Positions 33,928-43,058 of a stretch of DNA of 64,000 bases are shown in pieces. The notes beneath the pieces are model-generated. The model had not been told where the DNA came from and did no database searches. It worked only from the letters and a program-made list of their open reading frames with translations. The DNA comes from Pseudarthrobacter oxydans (GTDB lineage: Bacteria; Actinomycetota; Actinomycetes; Actinomycetales; Micrococcaceae), in assembly GCF_013314975.1 (NCBI RefSeq), contig NZ_JABTYH010000009.1:62001-126000 (forward strand), in the 5' to 3' direction. The first letter of the stretch is position 1. Every line of letters starts with the position of its first letter. A program made the translations under genes and the position numbers.

Positions 33928-34004
33928 GTGGCGCATGTCACGTAACCTGGGAGCAGCAGGCAGGGTCGTAATGAGCTGGCATCAATGGATGCCGGCTCTT
34001 TTTT
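33928..34004 (+). ncRNA. Structured, terminated leader or small RNA before uricase
   Basis: A small hairpin (CGTGGC with GTCACG around 33928-33943) is followed by an intrinsic-terminator hairpin: GAGCTGGCATC (33973-33983), loop AATG, GATGCCGGCTC (33988-33998, one G-T pair), then six T (33999-34004). No coding sequence on the plus strand upstream needs this terminator, since the previous plus gene ended 400 bases earlier. So it ends either a short RNA or an attenuated leader. It does not match any riboswitch that I know. Confidence 0.4.
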
Positions 34005-34057
34005 GTTGGGTCGGCTCCACCGGAAACGCGCTTGAAATGCGCGCTTAATTTCAGTGA

Positions 34058-34073
34058 TGGAACCTAGGTTCCA
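34058..34073. promoter_or_regulatory. Perfect 16-bp palindrome at the uricase promoter
   Basis: TGGAACCTAGGTTCCA, 25 bases before the uricase ATG. TAGGTT inside it could be the -10. Upstream TGAAAT, 9 bases, ATTTCA (34033-34053) is a second inverted repeat. Both are candidate repressor sites, different in sequence from the 7-3-7 sites elsewhere in the island. Confidence 0.55.
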
Positions 34074-34097
34074 CTTACCGGAAGTTGGGAACAGACC

Positions 34098-35006
34098 ATG
34101 AGCAGCAACATCATCCTCGGCGAGAACCAGTACGGAAAGGCCGAGGTCCGGGTCGTCAAGATCACCCGCGACAGCGACCGCCACGAGATCGAAGACCTCA
34201 ACGTCACCTCGCAGCTGCGGGGGGATTTCGCCGCGGCCCACCTTGAGGGCGACAACGCCCACGTGGTGGCCACGGATACCCAGAAAAACACCATCTACGC
34301 CTTTGCCCGCGACGGCGTGGGGTCCCCCGAAGCCTTCCTGCTGCGCCTCGGCGAGCACTTCACCTCCAGCTTCGACTGGGTGACCGGCGGCCGCTGGGAA
34401 GCCGAGTCCTACAGCTGGAACCGCATCCAGGCCCACGGCGCTGAGCACGACCACTCCTTCGTGCGCAACGGCCAGGAGGTCCGCACCGCGGTCCTGGTCC
34501 GTGACGGCGCCACCACGCACCTCATTTCCGGACTCAAGGACCTCACCGTGCTGAAGTCCACCCAGTCCGGCTTCGTGGGCTACCCGAAGGACAGGTACAC
34601 AACCCTCCAGGAAACCACCGACCGCATCCTGGCCACCGACGTCTCGGCCCGCTGGCGCTTCAAGACCGGAACGGACTTCAGCGCCTTGGACTTCAACAAG
34701 AACTACGACGACGTCAAGGGGCTCCTGCTCGAGGGCTTCACGGAGAAGTACTCCCACGCCCTCCAGCAGACCCTCTTCGATATGGGAACCAAGGTGCTTG
34801 AAGCCCACAGCGAGATCGACGAGATCAAGTTCTCGATGCCCAACAAGCACCACTTCCTCGTGGACCTCTCCCCGTTCGGCCTCGACAACCCCAACGAGGT
34901 CTTCTACGCGGCGGACCGGCCCTACGGCCTGATCGAGGCCACCGTCCAGCGCGAGGACGCCGCCCCGGCGGCCATCGCCTGGTCCGGCATCGCCGGCTTC
35001 TGCTAG
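34098..35006 (+). CDS. Urate oxidase (uricase)
   Basis: A 302-residue cofactor-free urate oxidase made of two T-fold domains. The catalytic residues of the family are visible: Lys14 in NQYGKAEV, Thr59 in ATDTQKNT and the histidine in PNKHHFLVDL. NVTSQLRGDF, YTTLQETTDRILATDVSARWR and the terminal GIAGFC are very close to the well-studied Arthrobacter globiformis enzyme as I recall it. It converts urate to 5-hydroxyisourate with release of peroxide. No 5-hydroxyisourate hydrolase or OHCU decarboxylase is adjacent, unlike in many pathways. Confidence 0.96.
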   Translation: MSSNIILGENQYGKAEVRVVKITRDSDRHEIEDLNVTSQLRGDFAAAHLEGDNAHVVATDTQKNTIYAFARDGVGSPEAFLLRLGEHFTSSFDWVTGGRWEAESYSWNRIQAHGAEHDHSFVRNGQEVRTAVLVRDGATTHLISGLKDLTVLKSTQSGFVGYPKDRYTTLQETTDRILATDVSARWRFKTGTDFSALDFNKNYDDVKGLLLEGFTEKYSHALQQTLFDMGTKVLEAHSEIDEIKFSMPNKHHFLVDLSPFGLDNPNEVFYAADRPYGLIEATVQREDAAPAAIAWSGIAGFC

Positions 35007-35031
35007 GCACGCAGCCCCACTAACACCATCC

Positions 35032-35107
35032 GGTCCGGAGTTTTTGTTCCAGACAAGACGGCTTCTGAGCCTCTGAAGTCCGCATAGGTGGACAAAAACT
35101 CCGGACC
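35032..35107. repeat. Long inverted repeat after uricase
   Basis: GGTCCGGAGTTTTTGT (35032-35047) and its exact complement ACAAAAACTCCGGACC (35092-35107) enclose 44 bases; CCA pairing continues past a single bulged T. The arms contain T5 and A5 runs. It could act as a bidirectional terminator or be a copy of a dispersed intergenic element. Just after it there are two short direct repeats: GTTAGCCAGAC at 35132 and 35146, and GTCTGCCATGAAC at 35163 and 35182. Confidence 0.65.
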
Positions 35108-35188
35108 CGCACCCCTCGCCTTTAGAACCCTGTTAGCCAGACAACGTTAGCCAGACGATGACGTCTGCCATGAACCAGAAAGTCTGCC

Positions 35189-36700
35189 ATGAACATCAAG
35201 AACACCCTCAAAGCCGACGCCAAGAAGCACGGCAAGCGCCCCGCCTCCCACCGGCCGGAGGACGAACGGTTGTCCGTCGGGAGCAGCTTTGCCTACGGGT
35301 TCCAGCACGTCCTCACCATGTACGGCGGCATCATCGCCGTCCCCCTGATTGTGGGCCAGGCCGCGGGCCTCTCCCCTGCCGACATCGGCATCCTCATTGC
35401 CGCGGCGCTCTTCATGGGCGGCCTGGCCACCCTGCTGCAGACCATCGGCGTTCCGTTCTTTGGCTCCCAGCTTCCCCTGGTGCAGGGTGTGTCCTTCGCC
35501 AGTGTCGCCACCATGGTGGCCATCGTCAGCGGCGGAGGCGGATTGCCGGCCGTCTTCGGCGCGGTGATCGTATCCGCGGCCATCGGCCTGCTGATCGCCC
35601 CGGTCTTTTCCAAAATCGTGCGGTTCTTCCCGCCGGTAGTAACCGGGACCGTCATCACCACCATCGGCCTTACGCTGATGCCCGTCGCCGCCAACTGGGC
35701 CATGGGCGGCAACCGGACCGCAGAGAATTACGGCAGTATGGCCAACATCGGCCTCGCCGGCGTAACACTGGCCCTCGTCCTGCTCCTGAGCAAGGTCGGC
35801 AGCGCCACCATTTCCCGCCTGTCCATCCTCCTCGCCATGGTGGGCGGCACCGTCATCGCCGTCGTGACCGGCATGGCGGACTTCTCCAAGGTGGGCCAGG
35901 GACCCATCGCGGCCTTCCCCACCCCGTTCCATCTCGGCGCCCCCACCTTCGAAATCGCCGCCATCATCTCCATGGTGATCGTGGTGCTGGTCATCCTCAC
36001 GGAGACGATGGCAGACATCCTGGCAGTCGGTGAAATCGTCGGGACCAAAGTCGATTCCAAGCGGATCGCCGCAGGACTCCGTGCAGATATGGGATCCAGC
36101 CTGATCGCCCCGATCTTCGGCTCGTTCACCCAGAGCGCGTTCGCACAAAACGTCGGCCTGGTGGCTGTCACCAAAATCAAGAGCCGCTACGTTGTGGCCG
36201 CAGGCGGCGTCATTCTGGTGATTCTCGGCCTGCTGCCCGTCATGGGCCGCGTTGTCGCAGCAGTCCCCACCGCGGTTCTCGGCGGGGCAGGAATTGTCCT
36301 GTTCGGCACGGTGGCCGCCAGCGGCATCCGGACGCTCGCCAAGGTGGAGTACAAGAACAACATGAACCTCATCATCGTGGCGGCGTCCATCGGCTTTGGC
36401 ATGATCCCCATCGCCGCGCCCACCTTCTATGACCAGTTTCCGTCCTGGTTCAGCACCATCTTCCATTCCGGCATCAGCTCGGCCGCCGTCATGGCCATCC
36501 TGCTGAACCTGTTGTTCAACCACCTTCAGGCAGGCAACTCCGAAAACCAGTCTGTCTTCGTGGCCGGCACCGGACGGGTGGTCCGGGAGGAAGACCTCAA
36601 GTGCCTGGCCGACGGCGACCGCTTCGAAGGCGGCAAGCTCATCGACTGCGACGGCAAGGAAGTTCCGGTCCAGTCCTCCGAAAAGGCATCGGACCACTAG
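35189..36700 (+). CDS. NCS2-family urate/xanthine permease
   Basis: A 503-residue transporter of the nucleobase-ascorbate (NCS2/NAT) family with about 14 membrane segments. The family signature is visible in QNVGLVAVTK, and the start YGFQHVLTMYGGIIAVPLI is typical. The substrate is probably urate or xanthine in view of the uricase gene in front. An out-of-frame ATG at 35170 lies in the first copy of a 13-base direct repeat (GTCTGCCATGAAC) whose second copy contains the real start. A good ribosome binding site is missing. Confidence 0.9.
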   Translation: MNIKNTLKADAKKHGKRPASHRPEDERLSVGSSFAYGFQHVLTMYGGIIAVPLIVGQAAGLSPADIGILIAAALFMGGLATLLQTIGVPFFGSQLPLVQGVSFASVATMVAIVSGGGGLPAVFGAVIVSAAIGLLIAPVFSKIVRFFPPVVTGTVITTIGLTLMPVAANWAMGGNRTAENYGSMANIGLAGVTLALVLLLSKVGSATISRLSILLAMVGGTVIAVVTGMADFSKVGQGPIAAFPTPFHLGAPTFEIAAIISMVIVVLVILTETMADILAVGEIVGTKVDSKRIAAGLRADMGSSLIAPIFGSFTQSAFAQNVGLVAVTKIKSRYVVAAGGVILVILGLLPVMGRVVAAVPTAVLGGAGIVLFGTVAASGIRTLAKVEYKNNMNLIIVAASIGFGMIPIAAPTFYDQFPSWFSTIFHSGISSAAVMAILLNLLFNHLQAGNSENQSVFVAGTGRVVREEDLKCLADGDRFEGGKLIDCDGKEVPVQSSEKASDH

Positions 36701-36744
36701 GAACGCCTGAGCACAGGAACGCCTGCGCACCAGGAACACGGCAT

Positions 36745-36787
36745 AAAAAAGCGGCGGCGGCCCGTCCCGGAAAGGGCAGGCCGCCGC
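36745..36787 (-). terminator. Intrinsic terminator of the IclR gene
   Basis: GCGGCGGCCC (from 36754) pairs with GGGCAGGCCGCCGC (36774-36787) with one mismatch, and six A at 36745-36750 give a T-run on the minus strand. It lies between the convergent NCS2 and IclR genes and can serve both. Confidence 0.8.
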
Positions 36788-36808
36788 CGGCGTCGGCGCG
36801 GGGGCGGA

Positions 36809-37564
36809 TCAGGTGCGGTTCATCTCCAGGGAGATGGCTTCCGCAGCCTCGCGGAGGACGGGCACCGCCTTGTCGGCGAAGTGCTCGTCCACGCGGGACA
36901 CGGGGCCGGACACCGAAATGGCGGTGGGGGTGGGGGCGTTGGGCACAGCCATCGCGAAGCAGCGGACGCCCAGTTCCTGCTCCTCCTCGTCGATGGAGTA
37001 GCCGCGTTCCCGGATGAGCTTGAGGTCGGCCAGGAGGTCGTCAATGTCCCCGATGCTCTTGGGCGTGGGGGTGGGCATACCGGCACGGGTGACGATGCCG
37101 CGGACCACGTCGTCGTCCAGCTGGGCCAGGATGGCCTTGCCGACGCCGGTGGCATGGGTATGGGCGCGCCGGCCCACCTCGGTGAACATGCGCATGGCGT
37201 GGAGCGAGGGAACCTGGGCAACGTAGATGACCATGTCCGAATCGAGCACGGCCATGTTGGACGTCTCCCCCAGGCGGTCCACCAGGGTTTTCAGCTGCGG
37301 CCGTGCCACGGCGCCAAGCTGCTTGTTGGCTCCTTCGCCCAGCCGGATCAGCCGCGGGCCCAGGGCGTAGCGCCGGTTGGGCAGCTGGCGGATATAGCCA
37401 AGCGATACCAGGGTGCGCAGCAGGCGGTGGATGGTGGGCAGCGGCAGGTCGGTGGATGACGACAACTCGCTGAGGGTAACGTCGCCGCCGGCATCAGTGA
37501 TCAGTTCGAGCAGTTCGAAGACGCGTTCAACGGACTGCACGCCTCCTGCGGCTTTTTCAGCCAT
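36809..37564 (-). CDS. IclR-family transcriptional regulator
   Basis: A 251-residue regulator. The N-terminal winged helix reads SVERVFELLELITDAGGDVTLSELSSSTDLPLPTIHRLLRTL, and the C-terminal IclR effector domain has GETSNMAVLD and HATGVGKAILAQL. IclR relatives AllR and UclR/KdgR sense glyoxylate, allantoin or sugar acids. Its position between the urate permease and the glyoxylate/ureide operon suggests it controls the island and senses glyoxylate or a ureide, which is inference. Start ATG 37564 with AGGAG upstream is preferred over a longer frame. An operator-like site (37601-37617) lies 37 bases before the start, so it may regulate itself. Confidence 0.92.
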   Translation of the reverse strand: MAEKAAGGVQSVERVFELLELITDAGGDVTLSELSSSTDLPLPTIHRLLRTLVSLGYIRQLPNRRYALGPRLIRLGEGANKQLGAVARPQLKTLVDRLGETSNMAVLDSDMVIYVAQVPSLHAMRMFTEVGRRAHTHATGVGKAILAQLDDDVVRGIVTRAGMPTPTPKSIGDIDDLLADLKLIRERGYSIDEEEQELGVRCFAMAVPNAPTPTAISVSGPVSRVDEHFADKAVPVLREAAEAISLEMNRT

Positions 37565-37600
37565 GGCCAGGCTCCTGTGGACTCGGATTCCGACAAGTCT

Positions 37601-37617
37601 TATCCGCATCGTGAAAA
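37601..37617. promoter_or_regulatory. Operator-like site before the IclR gene
   Basis: TATCCGCATCGTGAAAA, an imperfect inverted repeat of 7-3-7 form. It matches the site at 31985-32001 at most positions (TCCGC, three bases, GTGAAA). A perfect palindrome TCGGATTCCGA lies at 37584-37594. Confidence 0.5.
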
Positions 37618-37708
37618 GAATTGCCCTAGAAGTCCCAAGATACAGCACAACCCCTGCAGGCGCGATGAAGGGCGCTGTGGGCTTGTGTTTCCACAAAGTA
37701 GATAATAA

Positions 37709-37725
37709 TATCCATAATACGAAAA
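37709..37725. promoter_or_regulatory. Operator-like site before the malic enzyme operon
   Basis: TATCCATAATACGAAAA, related to the IclR-gene site (same outer bases TATCC and GAAAA). It lies 49 bases before the malic enzyme ATG in an A/T-rich promoter area. Confidence 0.4.
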
Positions 37726-37774
37726 CATTCGGATATGGAACAGCAGCCCACTGGGCCCAACAGGAGGACATTCA

Positions 37775-39223
<1,449 letters not shown>

Positions 39224-39262
39224 TTCACTGCCTGACTGCAAGCCACAAGGAAAGGACCAGAA

Positions 39263-40861
39263 ATGGCCATCACTGTCACAGATCCCCGGCCGATCGACCG
39301 CGCGGAGGAGATCCTCACCCCCAAGGCGCTGGCATTCATCGAGGAGCTTCACTCCCGCTTCGCCGGCACCCGCAACGAGCTCCTGGCGGCCAGGGCCGCC
39401 AAGCGCCAGCGGGTGGCCGAGACCGGAAAGCTGGACTTCCTGCCGGAGACGCAGGACGTGCGCGACGGCGACTGGAAAGTTGCGCCCGCCCCCGCACCGC
39501 TGCAGGACCGCCGGGTCGAAATGACCGGGCCCGCCTCCCCGGCGAAGATGGCCATCAATGCCCTGAACTCCGGCGCCAAGGTGTGGCTCGCGGACCTCGA
39601 GGATGCCAGCACCCCCACCTGGGGCAACGTCATCGACGCCATCCTCAACCTCCGCGACGCCGCCCAGGGCACCCTGAGCTACACCTCGGACGAGGGCAAA
39701 GAGTACAGGCTCCGCACGGACGCGCCGCTCGCCGTCGTGGTGGCCCGCCCCCGCGGCTGGCACATGCCCGAAAAGCACCTGCTCATCAACGGTGAACCCA
39801 CGGTGGGCGCCCTGGTGGACTTTGGCCTGCACTTCTTCCACGTGGCCAAGCAGCTGGTCCTCAACGGCCAGGGACCGTACTACTACCTGCCCAAGATGGA
39901 AAGCCACCTTGAGGCGCGGCTGTGGAATGACGTCTTTGTCTTCGCGCAGGACTACCTGGGCCTGGGCCAGGGGACCGTCCGCGCCACCGTGCTGATCGAG
40001 ACCATCCCGGCCGCGTTCGAGATGGACGAGATCCTCTACGAACTGCGGGACCACGCTTCCGGCCTGAATGCAGGCCGCTGGGACTACCTGTTCAGCATCA
40101 TCAAGTACTTCCGGGACGCCGGCGAGGAGTTTGTGCTGCCGGACCGCGCCTCGGTGGCCATGACGGCACCGTTCATGCGCGCCTACACCGAACTGCTGGT
40201 CAAGACCTGCCACAAGCGCGGGGCCTTCGCGATGGGCGGCATGGCCGCCGTCATCCCCAACCGCCGCCACCCTGAGGTGACCGAGGCTGCCTTCGCCAAG
40301 GTCCGCGCGGACAAGACGCGTGAGGCCAACGACGGCTTCGACGGCTCCTGGGTTGCCCACCCCGACCTGGTGCCCACCTGCCGCGAGGTCTTCGACTCCG
40401 TCCTGGGCAGCAGGCCCAACCAGCTGGACAAGCAGCGGCCGGAGGTCAACGTCACAGCGGAGCAGCTGCTGGACGTTTCGTCCGCCGAGGGCCAGGTGAC
40501 GGAGTCCGGACTGCGCCTGAACCTGTATGTCGCCGTGGCCTACACCGCGGTATGGCTGTCCGGAAACGGCGCGGTTGCCATCCACAACCTCATGGAGGAT
40601 GCTGCCACGGCGGAAATCTCCCGCTCACAGGTCTGGCAGCAGATCCGCAACAAGTCCGTCCTGGCGGACACGGGCAACACCGTGACCCGTGAGCTGGTGG
40701 AACGGATCCTGGGCGAAGAAACCGAGCGGCTGCGGACCGAATTCGGCGACGAAGCCTTCCGCCGCTACTACCAGCCCGCCAGCGAACTGATCGCCGACAT
40801 CTGCCTCTCGGAGGACTACACGGACTTCCTCACCACCCCGGCCTACGAACTGGTGGGCTGA
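39263..40861 (+). CDS. aceB: Malate synthase A
   Basis: A 532-residue malate synthase of the A isoform: LADLEDASTPTW, RPRGWHMPEKHLLINGEP, VLIETIPAAFEMDEILYELR and MGGMAAVIPNRR. It condenses glyoxylate with acetyl-CoA. There is no isocitrate lyase gene beside it; here it sits between malic enzyme and ureide genes, so it probably uses glyoxylate released from ureides. AAGGAAAGGA precedes the ATG. Confidence 0.95.
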   Translation: MAITVTDPRPIDRAEEILTPKALAFIEELHSRFAGTRNELLAARAAKRQRVAETGKLDFLPETQDVRDGDWKVAPAPAPLQDRRVEMTGPASPAKMAINALNSGAKVWLADLEDASTPTWGNVIDAILNLRDAAQGTLSYTSDEGKEYRLRTDAPLAVVVARPRGWHMPEKHLLINGEPTVGALVDFGLHFFHVAKQLVLNGQGPYYYLPKMESHLEARLWNDVFVFAQDYLGLGQGTVRATVLIETIPAAFEMDEILYELRDHASGLNAGRWDYLFSIIKYFRDAGEEFVLPDRASVAMTAPFMRAYTELLVKTCHKRGAFAMGGMAAVIPNRRHPEVTEAAFAKVRADKTREANDGFDGSWVAHPDLVPTCREVFDSVLGSRPNQLDKQRPEVNVTAEQLLDVSSAEGQVTESGLRLNLYVAVAYTAVWLSGNGAVAIHNLMEDAATAEISRSQVWQQIRNKSVLADTGNTVTRELVERILGEETERLRTEFGDEAFRRYYQPASELIADICLSEDYTDFLTTPAYELVG

Positions 40862-40864
40862 GGC

Positions 40865-42142
40865 ATGGCGGAAACACCCAAACCGTCCTTGTCAGTGGGC
40901 GACCTGGCGGCCATCGACGCGCAGCTCGCCGCGACGGACCGCCTGCTGGAGCGGAACTACCCGGGCGACGACGGCTCCCGCCAGCCCGTCCACACCGTGT
41001 ACGTCCCCGCAGACCGGTTTACGCCGTCGTTCGCAGCTGACTGGGGCGCGCAGGCGATGGCGACGGCGGCCGGCCACGGCGGGCTGGAACGCCTGGGCAC
41101 GCTGCTGGGCCAGGATGACGCGCTGGCTGGGGCCGTCGCGGCCCGCGTGGAAGCGAAGCTGGACAGTGAGCCGGTCGAGGACCTGCGGCTCGATTTCGAG
41201 GACGGGTTCGGGGACAGGGGCGACGACGCCGAGGACGCCGCCGCCGTGGCTGCAGCAGCAGCGGTGGCCGCCGCCGTCGCGGCCGGGTCCGCTCCCCCGT
41301 TCTTCGGCATCCGGTTCAAGTGCTTCGAGGCGCCCACGAGGGCCCGCGGGCTCCGGACGCTGGACCTCTTTGTCTCCGGGCTCGCAGCGGCTGGCGAACT
41401 TCCCGAGGGACTGGTCCTGACCCTGCCCAAGGTCACCACCGTGGCCCAGGTCCAGGCCATGGACTATGCCGTGTCCCGGCTGGAAGAGGTCCACTCCCTC
41501 CCCGCCGGCCGACTCCGCTTCGAGGTCCAGGTGGAAACCCCGCAGCTCATCCTGGGTCCGGACGGCACCTCTCCGGTGGCGCAGTTGCCGCACGCCGTCC
41601 CCGGCCGGATCAGCGGCCTGCACTACGGAACCTACGACTATTCCGCCTCCCTGCAGATCTCTGCCGAGTACCAGTCCATGGAGCACCCGGTGGCGGACTT
41701 CGCCAAGGAAGTCATGCAGCTGGCAGTGGCCGGCACCGGCATCCGTCTCTCGGACGGGTCCACCAACATCATCCCCGTGGGCGACAACGTGGAAAACGCC
41801 TGGCAGCTGCACGGCCGCCTGGTCCGGCGGTCGCTGGAACGCGGCTTCTACCAGGGCTGGGACCTGCACCCGGCCCAGCTGCCCAGCCGGTTCGCCGCCA
41901 CCTATGCCTTCTACCGGCAAGGACTCCCCGCTGCCGCGGCCCGGCTGCGGAACTACGTGGAACAGACCGAAGGCGGCGTCATGGATGAACCCGCCACGGC
42001 CCGCGCCCTGGCCGCCTTCGTCCTCCGCGGCGTCCAGTGCGGCGCCGTCGGTGCCGAGGAAGTCCAGGCGCTGGCCGGCGTCGGAATTCCGCAGCTCACA
42101 GTGCTGGCGCACCCGCGGCTCGCCACCACGTCCAACTCCTAG
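40865..42142 (+). CDS. CitE/HpcH-like protein (DUF6986 type), function unknown
   Basis: A 425-residue protein starting three bases after malate synthase. It has a CitE/HpcH-aldolase-like TIM barrel: LRLDFEDGFGDRGDDAEDA resembles the metal-binding segment (DxEDG), FFGIRFKCFEA the CoA-lyase-type arginine strand, LTLPKVTTVAQVQAM the PKV strand, and RFEVQVETPQLIL the metal glutamate strand. The closest label I know is DUF6986. A lyase or C-C bond enzyme acting on a glyoxylate-related acid is plausible by neighbourhood, but no activity is established to my knowledge. Confidence 0.75.
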   Translation: MAETPKPSLSVGDLAAIDAQLAATDRLLERNYPGDDGSRQPVHTVYVPADRFTPSFAADWGAQAMATAAGHGGLERLGTLLGQDDALAGAVAARVEAKLDSEPVEDLRLDFEDGFGDRGDDAEDAAAVAAAAAVAAAVAAGSAPPFFGIRFKCFEAPTRARGLRTLDLFVSGLAAAGELPEGLVLTLPKVTTVAQVQAMDYAVSRLEEVHSLPAGRLRFEVQVETPQLILGPDGTSPVAQLPHAVPGRISGLHYGTYDYSASLQISAEYQSMEHPVADFAKEVMQLAVAGTGIRLSDGSTNIIPVGDNVENAWQLHGRLVRRSLERGFYQGWDLHPAQLPSRFAATYAFYRQGLPAAAARLRNYVEQTEGGVMDEPATARALAAFVLRGVQCGAVGAEEVQALAGVGIPQLTVLAHPRLATTSNS

Positions 42143-42158
42143 GTAAGGATCAATTTTC

Positions 42159-42971
42159 ATGGGCAAGTACTATTCCCCCACCGGCGGACTGCCGCCGCAG
42201 ACCCACCTGACCACCGAGCGCGCCATCGTGACCGAGGCGTACACGGTAATCCCGAAGGGCGTCATGACGGACATCGTCACGTCCAACCTGCCCGGTTTCT
42301 CGAACACCCGGTCCTGGATCATCGCCCGCCCCATCTCCGGCTTCGCCACCACGTTCTCGCAGCTCATCGTGGAGATCGGCCCGGGCGGCGGCGCCCCCAA
42401 GGCCGAGTTCGAGGCCGGGGTGGAAGGCGTCATCTTCGTGACCCGCGGCAAGGTCAGCCTCACCCTCGACGGTGAACTGCACCAGCTGGAGGAAGGCGGC
42501 TACGCCTACCTGGCGGCCGGTTCGGAGTGGGGCCTGGAGAACGTATCCGACGACGTTGTGTCCTTCCACTGGATCCGCAAGGCCTACGAACGCCTTGAGG
42601 GCTACGAGGCCAAGTCCTTCGTCACCAACGAAAAGGACGTAGAGCCGACGGCGATGCCGGACACCGACGGCGCCTGGAAGACCACCCGCTTCACGGATTC
42701 CAGCGACCTCGCCCACGACATGCAGGTGAACATCGTGACGTTCCAGCCCGGCGGCGTCATCCCGTTCCCCGAAACCCACGTCATGGAACACGGCCTCTAC
42801 GTCCTCGAGGGCAAGGCCATGTACCTGCTGAACAACGACTGGGTGGAGGTGGAGGCAGGCGACTTCATGTGGCTGCGCGCCTTCTGCCCGCAGGCCTGCT
42901 ATGCCGGCGGGCCGGGCGAGTTCCGCTACCTGCTCTACAAGGACATGAACCGGCAGGTCCGCCTCACCTGA
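42159..42971 (+). CDS. allE: (S)-ureidoglycine aminohydrolase
   Basis: A 270-residue bicupin. The sequence follows AllE/UGLYAH: GKYYSPTGGLPPQTHLTTERAIVTEAY, RSWIIARPISGFATTFSQLIVEI, and the C-terminal cupin with PETHVMEHGLYVLEGKAMYLLNNDWVEVEAGDFMWLRAFCPQACYAGG, which holds the manganese ligands (Glu, His, His, Gln in the family). It hydrolyses (S)-ureidoglycine to (S)-ureidoglycolate and ammonia. Last gene of the operon; an inverted repeat follows. Confidence 0.93.
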   Translation: MGKYYSPTGGLPPQTHLTTERAIVTEAYTVIPKGVMTDIVTSNLPGFSNTRSWIIARPISGFATTFSQLIVEIGPGGGAPKAEFEAGVEGVIFVTRGKVSLTLDGELHQLEEGGYAYLAAGSEWGLENVSDDVVSFHWIRKAYERLEGYEAKSFVTNEKDVEPTAMPDTDGAWKTTRFTDSSDLAHDMQVNIVTFQPGGVIPFPETHVMEHGLYVLEGKAMYLLNNDWVEVEAGDFMWLRAFCPQACYAGGPGEFRYLLYKDMNRQVRLT

Positions 42972-42987
42972 CCCTCTTCCCAGCCAC

Positions 42988-43035
42988 GTAGCAGCACATG
43001 CCGTAGTGGGCCACCAAAAGGACATGTGCTGCTGC
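42988..43035. terminator. Hairpin after the ureide operon
   Basis: GTAGCAGCACATG (42988-43000) pairs with CATGTGCTGCTGC (43023-43035) with one G-T pair; the 22-base loop can form a small inner stem (GTGG/CCAC). No T-run, so termination is only likely. Confidence 0.5.
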
Positions 43036-43058
43036 CTGGTTGGGGGAAAAATGGTGGC

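Noticed and set aside
33928-34004. A known riboswitch class before uricase
   Set aside because: I could not match its conserved bases to guanidine, glycine, SAM, THF, c-di-AMP, fluoride or purine classes; reported only as an unidentified terminated RNA.
35158-36033. 291-codon frame from an ATG region before the urate permease, overlapping it out of frame
   Set aside because: The translation is Arg/His/Pro-rich without motifs, whereas the permease frame has a full membrane protein with family signature.
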